NCBI GenBank assembly: GCA_027297825.1
Contig: JAPUHH010000084.1
Location: forward strand, 1-32,888
Direction of reading: 5' to 3'
DNA: 32,888 nucleotides
Origin: Gammaproteobacteria bacterium
GTDB lineage: Bacteria > Pseudomonadota > Gammaproteobacteria > UBA4575
The notes under the pieces are model-generated. The model ran no database searches. It was not told the DNA's origin and saw only the letters and a program-made list of their open reading frames with translations. Below, one piece after another: positions 26,262-32,888 of the stretch; position 1 is the first letter of the stretch; every line of letters begins with the position of its first letter. The position numbers and the translations under genes were made by a program.

Positions 26262-28433
26262 TTAAGCCAGCATATCTAGATTCGCGTATGCCAACACCAA
26301 CCACTTGCTACCCACATTCTCAAAATGAACCTGCACACGTGCACTGCTGCCTTTGCCCTCGCAATCTAGAACCACACCTTCTCCAAATTTTACATGCGTA
26401 ACACGCGCGCCAATTTTAACTCCGGTTTCTGCAGCAAAACTATTCGCCTGAAATGATGCGCGTACAGTGGGCTTAGTCACCGCAGCACGAGGACGCACCT
26501 CGGCGATCAATTCAGCCGGCACTTCACTGATGAAGCGTGACGGCGGGTTGTAGTTATCCGAGCCGTATTGTCGTCTTGATTCGGCATAGGTCAGCACCAA
26601 TTGCTGACGTGCGCGTGTAATGCCCACATAGCATAAGCGGCGCTCTTCCTCTAAGCGACCCGGCTCCTCCATCGACATGCTTGAAGGAAACAAACCATCT
26701 TCTAAGCCGACAATAAACACTAAAGGAAACTCTAAACCCTTGGAAGCATGCAAGGTCATGAGCTGCACACAATCATCCCACTGCGCACCCTGACCTTCAC
26801 CCGCCTCTAAAGAGGCATGAGTTAAGAATGCATCGAGAGGTTGCATGCCTTCGTATAGCTCATCATCCATATGAAAGCCTCTTGCGGCGACCACTAATTC
26901 CTCTAAGTTTTCTACACGTGATTTTGATTTCTCGCTGCCATCACGGCCATGGTGTTTAACCAAGCCTGAAACTTGGATTATATGATCAACTTGTTCATCT
27001 AATTCCAAGCCATCAATATCATGACGAAGCTTGTGCATTAGACGCATAAACTCTTGCAGTGCATTGCTGGCACGTGCAGCCAATAGACTTGCTTGTAATA
27101 TTTTTTCGGCAGCCTCCCACAGAGTAAGCTGATGTTGCTTAGAAAAATCGCGCAACATTGCAACCGTGCGTTGCCCAATTCCACGCGTAGGCACATTTAC
27201 AATACGCTCAAAGGAGGGATCATCAGCTGAATTTTTAGATAAGCGCAAATAAGCCAAAGCATCTTTAATTTCTGCACGCTCGAAGAAGCGAAAACCTCCA
27301 TATACGCGATAGGGAATACTTTGCGTTATAAATACTTCTTCAAATACGCGTGACTGCGCATTAGATCGATACAAAATCGCAGCCTCATCACGACGCCCAT
27401 TACAGGTTTCCACCCAATGTTTTATTTTATCTGCAACAAAACGTGCCTCATCCTGCTCATTGAATGCGGTATACAAATAAATTGGTTCGCCATCTCCGCC
27501 TTCCGTCCATAGCTTTTTCCCCATGCGACTTTGGTTATTGCCGATTAATGAATTGGCTGCCGACAATATGGTGTTTGTTGAACGATAGTTTTGCTCTAAT
27601 TTAAATATCTGTGCTTGTTTATAATCACTCTCAAAGCTATGAATATTTTCAATGCGCGCACCGCGCCAACCATAAATAGATTGATCGTCATCCCCCACAG
27701 CAAAAATAGGATTTTCTTCACCGGCAAATACTTTCAGCCACTGATATTGAATTGAGTTGGTATCTTGAAACTCATCCACCAGGATATGACGAAATTTGGC
27801 CTTATAATGCGTGCTGATCTCGGGGTTTTGCTGCAATAACTCTAAGCTGCGCAGCAACAATTCCGCAAAATCTACTAAACCGGTTTGCTCACAAGCTGCT
27901 TGGTAAGCAGTGTAAATACGAATTAGCTGCCGATCCGTGACATCGCCATGGTCTTGAATATGTTGTGGGCGCTGGCCTTCTTCTTTACGTCCATTAATGT
28001 ACCAACGCGCATGTTTCGCTGGCCATTTAGTGTCATCTAAACCCAAACCAAGGATCACACGTTTTACTAAGCGCAACTGGTCATCGCTATCGAGAATTTG
28101 AAAACTCTGTTTTAGCTTCGCTTCTTGCCAATGCGTCCTTAATAAGCGATGTGAAATTCCATGAAAGGTACCGATCCACATGCCGCCAAGACTGCTCTCC
28201 AACAAGCTTTCCACTCGCGAACGCATTTCAGCCGCCGCCTTATTGGTAAAGGTAACCGCAAGAATGCTATAGGGCGAGACTGATTCAACCTCACATAACC
28301 AAGCAATTCGATGCACCAGCACACGCGTCTTGCCACTACCTGCACCCGCAATTACCAATGCAGGTAGCATTTCTGAAGCAACCGCTTCGCGCTGGGCTTC
28401 ATTTAATGGATCCAGTATTGGGGAAACATCCAT
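26262..28433 (-). CDS. uvrD: DNA helicase II (UvrD, superfamily 1)
   Basis: A 3'-5' helicase for nucleotide-excision and mismatch repair, 723 residues. Motif Q/I: LNEAQREAVA and Walker A GAGSGKT (30-36). Motif Ia: AVTFTNKAAAEMRSRV. Motif II: LVDEFQDTNSIQYQW. Motif III: VGDDDQSIYGWRGA. Motif IV: LEQNYRST. Motifs V/VI: LMTLHASKGLEFPLVFIVGLEDGLFP and RRLCYVGITRARQQL. The C-terminal Tudor-like domain VTHVKFGEGVVLDCEGKG is the UvrD/PcrA hallmark, as against Rep. It lies 37 nt downstream of ubiB in the same direction. Confidence 0.95.
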   Translation of the reverse strand: MDVSPILDPLNEAQREAVASEMLPALVIAGAGSGKTRVLVHRIAWLCEVESVSPYSILAVTFTNKAAAEMRSRVESLLESSLGGMWIGTFHGISHRLLRTHWQEAKLKQSFQILDSDDQLRLVKRVILGLGLDDTKWPAKHARWYINGRKEEGQRPQHIQDHGDVTDRQLIRIYTAYQAACEQTGLVDFAELLLRSLELLQQNPEISTHYKAKFRHILVDEFQDTNSIQYQWLKVFAGEENPIFAVGDDDQSIYGWRGARIENIHSFESDYKQAQIFKLEQNYRSTNTILSAANSLIGNNQSRMGKKLWTEGGDGEPIYLYTAFNEQDEARFVADKIKHWVETCNGRRDEAAILYRSNAQSRVFEEVFITQSIPYRVYGGFRFFERAEIKDALAYLRLSKNSADDPSFERIVNVPTRGIGQRTVAMLRDFSKQHQLTLWEAAEKILQASLLAARASNALQEFMRLMHKLRHDIDGLELDEQVDHIIQVSGLVKHHGRDGSEKSKSRVENLEELVVAARGFHMDDELYEGMQPLDAFLTHASLEAGEGQGAQWDDCVQLMTLHASKGLEFPLVFIVGLEDGLFPSSMSMEEPGRLEEERRLCYVGITRARQQLVLTYAESRRQYGSDNYNPPSRFISEVPAELIAEVRPRAAVTKPTVRASFQANSFAAETGVKIGARVTHVKFGEGVVLDCEGKGSSARVQVHFENVGSKWLVLAYANLDMLA

Positions 28434-28470
28434 GGCTTTATGGTAAACCTTAAATAGTTACTTGGAGAAA

Positions 28471-30036
28471 TTAAAAATACCACATGCCAAACAGCAAACC
28501 TGCTGCGGCAAGCAATAAAGTTAAAATAAAATTACGATTGGATGTTTTAATTTCTTTTCTGATCAATTCAAGTTCCTGACTATGCCATTCAAGTTTTGCT
28601 TGCCCTTGCTCAAATTTTTTCAGCGTCGAATAAACTAAATCTGGAATTTCCGGCAAGCGCTCTGCCATCCGTGGCAATTGTTTGCGAAGTCCCAATGCTA
28701 ATGCACGCACACCGACCTGCTCACTCATCCAACGATCCAGAAACGGCTTAGCCGTCTCCCAAAGATCAAGATCAGGATCCAACTGTCGACCTAAACCTTC
28801 AATATTCAATAATGTCTTTTGTAGCAAAATGAGCTGCGGCTGCACCTCCATATGAAAACGACGCGCGGTTTGAAATAACCGTAACAATAAATTACCAAAT
28901 GAAATTTCACTTAAGGGCCGTTGAAATATAGGCTCTAAAACCGTACGAATTGCAGACTCAAATTGATCAACACGTGTATCCGATGGCACCCATCCGGATT
29001 CTAAATGCAATTCTGCTACGCGACGGTAATCGCGATTTAAAAAGGCCAAAAGATTTTCAGCTAAATAGCGCTGATCAGTCAGAGACAAAGTGCCCATAAT
29101 GCCAAAATCAACACCGATATATTTAGGCTCCTCTGGATTCTCGTAAGAAACGAATATATTGCCAGGGTGCATATCGGCATGAAAAAAATTATGGCGGAAC
29201 ACTTGCGTAAAAAAGATATGGCTGCCGCGGTCAGATAATTTTTTAAGATCCACGCCATGCTTGCGCAATGCATCGATATCACTAACCGGAATACCTTTAA
29301 TACGCTCCATCACCATAATATTGCGCCGACAAAGATTGAAATAAACTTCTGGCACGTAGAGTTCTGAAGAATTTTCAAAATTTCTGCGTAGCTGACTTGC
29401 ATTGGCGGCTTCACGCATTAAATCAAGCTCATCGAGAACAATATTCTCGTACTCATCCACAACCTCTTTAGGTCGCAGTCGACGCCCATCTTCCCAATAA
29501 CGATGTGCAATAGAGGCCAGTGCATGCATGAGTTCTAAATCTTTACGCACCTGCTTTTCAACCCCAGGCCGCAATACCTTAATAACAACTTCTTCACCGC
29601 TATGCAGTGTTGCGACATGCACTTGTGCAATCGAAGCCGATGCCAAAGGTTCAACACTAAAATCAGCAAACGCTTCTAGCACAGGTTGCTTAAGAGCTTT
29701 TTCTATTATGTCTTTCGCCACTTCACCGGAAAACGGTGGCACCTGGTCTTGCAATTTGGCAAGCTCATTAGCGATGTCATCCGAAAGCAAATCGCGACGT
29801 GTGGAGAGCGCTTGACCAAACTTTACAAATACAGGCCCAAGGTCTTCTAGTGCGCGGCGAATACGCGCGCCATGGGAAATTTCAACCTTACGAAACCAGT
29901 GCCAGGGTAATAAAAAAAGTAAAAAACGAATCGGACGAAAATACGGCACCGCTAACAGCACTTCTTCTAAACCATGACGCACCAACACAACGTTGATATG
30001 TAAAATGCGGAATAAGAGTCGTATGTACCGCATCAT
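28471..30036 (-). CDS. ubiB: Ubiquinone biosynthesis ATPase/kinase-like UbiB
   Basis: An atypical kinase-like ATPase required for ubiquinone synthesis, 521 residues, anchored at the membrane by a C-terminal helix (about residues 499-520, FILTLLLAAAGLLFGMWYF). The family KxGQ motif is KFGQ (72-75). The Ala-rich nucleotide loop is ASIAQVHVATLHSGE, the lysine is in VVIKVLRPG, the catalytic loop is FFHADMHPGN and the metal site is DFGIMG. It begins one base after the ubiJ stop, so translation is probably coupled. It is the last ubi gene of the ubiE-ubiJ-ubiB run and precedes uvrD. Confidence 0.96.
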   Translation of the reverse strand: MMRYIRLLFRILHINVVLVRHGLEEVLLAVPYFRPIRFLLFLLPWHWFRKVEISHGARIRRALEDLGPVFVKFGQALSTRRDLLSDDIANELAKLQDQVPPFSGEVAKDIIEKALKQPVLEAFADFSVEPLASASIAQVHVATLHSGEEVVIKVLRPGVEKQVRKDLELMHALASIAHRYWEDGRRLRPKEVVDEYENIVLDELDLMREAANASQLRRNFENSSELYVPEVYFNLCRRNIMVMERIKGIPVSDIDALRKHGVDLKKLSDRGSHIFFTQVFRHNFFHADMHPGNIFVSYENPEEPKYIGVDFGIMGTLSLTDQRYLAENLLAFLNRDYRRVAELHLESGWVPSDTRVDQFESAIRTVLEPIFQRPLSEISFGNLLLRLFQTARRFHMEVQPQLILLQKTLLNIEGLGRQLDPDLDLWETAKPFLDRWMSEQVGVRALALGLRKQLPRMAERLPEIPDLVYSTLKKFEQGQAKLEWHSQELELIRKEIKTSNRNFILTLLLAAAGLLFGMWYF

Positions 30037-30037
30037 T

Positions 30038-30658
30038 CTATTGCTTGCATGCCTGCATCAGCCGACTCGTGCGCGCCTCTAAGCGTTCGATGTCCGCATC
30101 CAATGCATCCACCGCATTTAAAAATCGCTCAACTTCAATTTTAGTAGGCGTGATACGAGATTCTTCTTGCAAATACTCGCTCACATCTAAACGAAAGTTT
30201 TCCACAGAGCGCTGTTTGTAAGTTTTTGCGCGCCGTACAAACGTACCTAATTGATAAGCAAGCGGGTCACCCACATATTTAGACGCCACTTCTTCCCAAT
30301 CTATATCAATACTCATAAAAATCGTACGCAACTGATTTGCCAGCCCCGCATCACCTTCAATTCTTAGTGCATGGTCATTCAGCATTGATTGGTAGTTCGC
30401 GCCGAGCCCTAAACGCAGCAAAGCGATTACATTGGTATAAATAGTTGTAGTAATCTCTTGCATATCTTCATCATCTTCATCATCTTCATATTCAGCAACG
30501 ATAATGGAAGAATGAATAGCAGAAATAAGAAATGTCTTGTTTACATCCGTTAATGTAAGCACTAAATACTGATTTTCAAGCTCATGAAGTTGCAAAGCCA
30601 CTTCAGGATCACTATCAAAGTACTTTTGCAGCGAATTGTTGATAAATTTAAGTAGCAT
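30038..30658 (-). CDS. ubiJ: Ubiquinone biosynthesis accessory factor UbiJ
   Basis: A cytosolic SCP2-domain protein that binds UbiK and isoprenoid lipids in the Ubi assembly. From ATG 30656-30658 (MLLKFINNSLQKYFDSDPE) it has 206 residues. An upstream ATG at 30709 would overlap ubiE by 47 nt and add 17 residues; I prefer the later one, just after the ubiE stop. The SCP2-like part is N-terminal and the helical end (IERLEARTSRLMQ) is usual. Odd: an acidic run EYEDDEDDEDMQE (near 30455-30500) is encoded by a short GATGAAGAT repeat. It abuts ubiB. Confidence 0.88.
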   Translation of the reverse strand: MLLKFINNSLQKYFDSDPEVALQLHELENQYLVLTLTDVNKTFLISAIHSSIIVAEYEDDEDDEDMQEITTTIYTNVIALLRLGLGANYQSMLNDHALRIEGDAGLANQLRTIFMSIDIDWEEVASKYVGDPLAYQLGTFVRRAKTYKQRSVENFRLDVSEYLQEESRITPTKIEVERFLNAVDALDADIERLEARTSRLMQACKQ

Positions 30659-30662
30659 TTCG

Positions 30663-31412
30663 TTATGCGGTAAGTTTATGCCCGCGGTGTATAGAAACGA
30701 TACCGCCATTAAGATTGATGAAATTGCACTGCTCGAAACCTGCCGCTTCTAACATAAATTGTAGTGTTTCTTGATCAGGATGTTTGCGGATGGATTCAGC
30801 TAAGTACTGATAACTTTCAGCATCCTTAGCAATCATTTTCCCCATTTGCGGTAGCAACTTAAACGAGTAGGTGTCGTAGAAACCACGCATCCATTTTTTC
30901 GGTTTCGAAAATTCTAGAATCAGCAACTGGCCACCTGGCTTAATTAGATTAAAGATAGCCCGCAATGCGCGGCCTTTGTCGGTAAAATTACGCAAGCCAA
31001 ACGCAAGTGTTACCCGATCAAAGTGGTTTTCTTCAAAAGGCAATGATTCTGCTTTGGCTTGGGCATAGTAAATGTGTTTGAATAAGCCACGATCAATTAA
31101 GCGTTGACGCCCTTGCTCCAACATGGCCGCATTTGGGTCACACATGGTAATCGCGCCCTTACCACTCAGTTTAGGCGCAAGTAACGCAGTGATATCCCCG
31201 GTACCCGCGGCTAAATCCAAAATTTGGTGATGTGGCCGAACATTCGCAATATGTACAAAATAACGCTTCCAAACACGATGCAAGCCCAATGACATAACGT
31301 CATTCATGATGTCGTAATTGCCGGCTACAGCATCAAACACCTTGCCGACTTTTTGGGTCTTTTCTTCAGGCGTAACGTCTTTGTAACCGAAATGAGTGGT
31401 CTTTTCAGGCAT
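30663..31412 (-). CDS. ubiE: Ubiquinone/menaquinone C-methyltransferase
   Basis: The SAM-dependent C-methyltransferase of ubiquinone synthesis (and of menaquinone synthesis where present), 249 residues. It starts MPEKTTHFGYKDVTPEEK and carries KVFDAVAGNYDIMNDVMSLGLHRVWK, a family signature. SAM motif I is LDLAAGTGDITALL (65-78), post-I is MCDPNAAMLEQG, and VTLAFGLRNFTDKGRALR is the second family signature. Promoter unknown. First gene of the ubiE-ubiJ-ubiB block; UbiA, UbiG and other enzymes lie elsewhere. Confidence 0.96.
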   Translation of the reverse strand: MPEKTTHFGYKDVTPEEKTQKVGKVFDAVAGNYDIMNDVMSLGLHRVWKRYFVHIANVRPHHQILDLAAGTGDITALLAPKLSGKGAITMCDPNAAMLEQGRQRLIDRGLFKHIYYAQAKAESLPFEENHFDRVTLAFGLRNFTDKGRALRAIFNLIKPGGQLLILEFSKPKKWMRGFYDTYSFKLLPQMGKMIAKDAESYQYLAESIRKHPDQETLQFMLEAAGFEQCNFINLNGGIVSIHRGHKLTA

Positions 31413-31531
31413 GCTTGATTAAATGATTTATTCTTCTAACGACTACAGTTTAAACAAAATGAGCGGCCATGGGGCATTAGATTTTATACTGCTAGTTTTA
31501 GGGTGGATTTGCTAGAGTTAGGTTAAATTAT

Positions 31532-31777
31532 ATGCATTATCTAAAATTTACAGCAGAAAAAACACTTGGTTGGAATGGGGGATTACCTTGGTTGGAGCTT
31601 TCTGCAGGTTCTAAAATTCCTTCATCACTGATGCTTATATTTTTAGTCGGAACCATTGTTTCACTCTGGATAGCACTCGACCCCATCCAGCAAAAAAGAA
31701 AAATGAAATACCTTCCTGTAACTCTAATTTGTTTTATTGGATTTTTGTTAGCAAGCGCATGGGATATGGTCCAATGA
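31532..31777 (+). CDS. Small membrane protein, unknown
   Basis: An 81-residue protein, not recognised. Two membrane helices are predicted (about residues 32-49, SSLMLIFLVGTIVSLWIAL, and 61-76, LPVTLICFIGFLLASAW), with a basic QQKRKMK loop between. Its TGA (31775-31777) lies inside a copy of the palindromic repeat, so the repeat overlaps the gene end. It is divergent from ubiE. No strong ribosome binding site is seen before ATG 31532, so confidence is moderate. Confidence 0.52.
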   Translation: MHYLKFTAEKTLGWNGGLPWLELSAGSKIPSSLMLIFLVGTIVSLWIALDPIQQKRKMKYLPVTLICFIGFLLASAWDMVQ

Positions 31778-31802
31778 CCGCTAACCACCCAAAGCGGTCA
31801 TT
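31773..31802. repeat. Intergenic palindromic repeat, copy B
   Basis: Perfect 10-bp arms AATGACCGCT and AGCGGTCATT flank AACCACCCAA. It overlaps the stop codon of the 81-residue gene and lies about 75 bp ahead of the cysteine-repeat gene. No T-run follows. Confidence 0.72.
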
Positions 31803-31877
31803 CGAAGATAGTTTGTGTAAAATGTCTTCGACTATAAACCTACCTAAAAAACTCACACAAATAAGGAAAAGAAAGAA

Positions 31878-32342
31878 ATGAGAACTTATTTTAAGAAAGC
31901 CTGTATTTTACTATTTTCGACTTTGTTATTTTCGATTTCCTCTCACGCAGAACAAGCTGGCAAGCCGCTTGCTGAAAAATTGCAGGAAGGACATGTCATA
32001 ATTAAGTCCTCTGTGAGTGGTTGTGATGAAGATATAAAACAGCACTGTGATGGTCTTGGCAACAATGCTGAAAAAGTCTTCATGTGTCTTGCGGCCTATG
32101 AAGAACACCTTAGCCCAGAGTGTAAATTAGGCATTTTGGAAGCTGCTGTGTCCATCAGACTGGGTGCTGCAGCTCTTAATTACTCAATTATTGCCTGTGA
32201 AGCAGATGCGGATAAGCATTGTCTCGATGTGCAGCCAGGTGAGGGCCGTATGGTGAGCTGTATTAAAGCCAATGAGATGCAGGTAAGTAAAGAATGTATA
32301 ACTGCTCTAAAGGAAACTGGATTGTGGGAGCTCGGCAAGTAG
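31878..32342 (+). CDS. Secreted tandem cysteine-repeat protein (GLG1-like repeats)
   Basis: A 154-residue exported protein. A signal peptide (residues 1-24, ending SSHA) is followed by two repeats with identical cysteine spacing: Cys49, 57, 70, 82 and Cys107, 115, 128, 140, that is 8, 13 and 12 residues apart in both, offset 58. The pattern CDEDIKQHC... VFMCL... ECK resembles the cysteine-rich repeat (Cys_rich_FGFR type) known from the eukaryotic Golgi protein GLG1 and from bacterial proteins of unknown role. The eight cysteines probably pair as disulfides. A good Shine-Dalgarno sequence (AAGGAAAAG) precedes ATG 31878. It is followed by a strong terminator at 32453. Confidence 0.82.
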   Translation: MRTYFKKACILLFSTLLFSISSHAEQAGKPLAEKLQEGHVIIKSSVSGCDEDIKQHCDGLGNNAEKVFMCLAAYEEHLSPECKLGILEAAVSIRLGAAALNYSIIACEADADKHCLDVQPGEGRMVSCIKANEMQVSKECITALKETGLWELGK

Positions 32343-32452
32343 CAGGCATGATGGCCAGTCATAATTGTTAAGACACAGATTTTTTACTCTAGCTTGTGTG
32401 GAATAATTGAGAAAATCCAGACACAGGAAGGCGGTTTAACTTGATAGCAATT

Positions 32453-32481
32453 ACGTCCCCTTTAGGGGACGTTTTCATTTG
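32453..32481 (+). terminator. Rho-independent terminator
   Basis: A perfect 8-bp stem ACGTCCCC/GGGGACGT closes on a TTTA loop and runs straight into TTTCATTT. It lies about 110 nt after the stop of the cysteine-repeat gene, giving that transcript a defined end. Confidence 0.8.
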
Positions 32482-32543
32482 AGTTGCAGATCCGAGGTGG
32501 CAAGTAAGCGACACTTTTGAAATATTACTAGGGCCTAATCGAC

Positions 32544-32577
32544 TGAATGACCGCTAACGACCCAAAGCGGACATTCA
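32544..32577. repeat. Intergenic palindromic repeat, copy C
   Basis: Arms TGAATGACCGCT and AGCGGACATTCA pair over 12 positions with a single A-A mismatch (32550 with 32571); the loop is AACGACCCAA. It lies in the 546-bp gene-poor right end, where I see no convincing gene. Confidence 0.75.
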
Positions 32578-32707
32578 ATGTTAAAAATAATGGACGTGAA
32601 ATCTAGTAAGTTGGGCACTCTTCTTTGAGAAAACTGTTAGGTATTTTCATGAGTGGGCTCTCACCATTTAATTACCCACCCCTTTTCGCGAATAGCTCAG
32701 TACAAAG

Positions 32708-32745
32708 AAGCCTTGTTCGTTCTAAGCTAATTGCAAGGCTTAGAA
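32708..32745 (+). other. Overlapping alternative stems
   Basis: AAGCCTTG (32708-32715) is complementary to CAAGGCTT (32734-32741), while TTCTAAGC (32720-32727) is complementary to GCTTAGAA (32738-32745). Both use GCTT at 32738-32741, so only one can form at a time. No gene is firmly placed nearby. Confidence 0.35.
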
Positions 32746-32888
32746 TTCAGTCTACTATGTGGCAAATTACGAATTCACCAGGCGCACCTAATGAAGGTCA
32801 TATAAAAAATGTTTTAAGTTGATACTTTTGTTGGCAGGGAAACGGGCCCTCTATAAACCAATGCTTGCAATTCTCATGGGATAGGGCA

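Noticed and set aside
31537..31788. Minus-strand ORF overlapping the 81-residue gene
   Set aside because: Nearly complete overlap; the plus-strand frame has two plausible membrane helices, the minus-strand one looks random.
32625..32822. A 65-codon plus-strand ORF starting at TTG
   Set aside because: No Shine-Dalgarno, no recognisable domain, and it covers the overlapping stems; coding character is weak.
1..32888. CRISPR array, prophage, insertion sequence or tRNA
   Set aside because: No regularly spaced repeats, no transposase or integrase reading frame, and no tRNA-like cloverleaf recognised in the intergenic gaps.

Overview
The window reads as a chromosomal segment of a moderately AT-rich gammaproteobacterium, probably free-living and aerobic. 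I infer this from gene families and gene order, not from a database search. The neighbourhoods argS/SPOR protein, ubiK/comM, ubiE-ubiJ-ubiB and dsbA/cytochrome c4/engB/polA/thrB are familiar in Pseudomonas-like gammaproteobacteria. Cytochromes c4 and c5 and a full set of aerobic ubiquinone genes fit a respiratory lifestyle. No prophage, transposase, CRISPR array, tRNA or rRNA was seen, so this is mostly core chromosome with a few lineage-specific insertions.

Layout. 1-2083: the 3' part of argS and a SPOR-domain division protein. 2084-2753: a decayed lipoprotein gene and the nadA promoter. 2754-5154: nadA and an unknown helical protein. 5166-8734 (minus): speA followed by a membrane protein with an SH3/LSm-like segment, ycgL and a small membrane protein. 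speE is divergent from speA, so arginine decarboxylation and aminopropyl transfer sit side by side. 9763-12207: glnB on the minus strand behind a candidate sigma-54/NtrC control region, then ubiK and comM on the plus strand. 12242-15648: cytochrome c5, a frameshifted SLC13-type permease, an NlpC/P60 lipoprotein and a 54-residue ORF. 15653-17972: dsbA and cytochrome c4 (minus), engB (plus). 17973-18826: the engB/polA convergent interval, with stacked terminator-like hairpins, a small secreted protein gene and a palindromic repeat. 18827-26204: polA (minus), thrB and the TRAP membrane subunits (plus), then a small membrane protein and the TRAP solute receptor (minus). 26262-31412 (minus): uvrD, ubiB, ubiJ and ubiE, transcribed ubiE to uvrD. 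31532-32888: two small genes, a strong terminator and two more copies of the palindromic repeat.

How the genes work together. Four genes serve ubiquinone assembly (ubiE, ubiJ, ubiB and the distant ubiK). Cytochromes c4 and c5 carry electrons downstream of the quinone pool, and DsbA oxidises exported cysteines, possibly including those of the cysteine-repeat protein at 31878. A TRAP importer, probably for 2-oxo or other organic acids, is split into two convergent units. PII (glnB) is the nitrogen-status signal.

Most interesting items: (1) three minus-strand terminator-like hairpins with C-rich loops between engB and polA, where other gammaproteobacteria encode the sRNAs Spot 42 or ErsA; (2) a palindromic repeat with core arms AATGxCCGCT/AGCGGxCATT in three intergenic places; (3) a sigma-54 promoter plus NtrC-like site upstream of glnB; (4) two broken genes; (5) a tandem cysteine-repeat secreted protein with exactly repeated spacing. 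I did not find an unmistakable new defence or mobile system.
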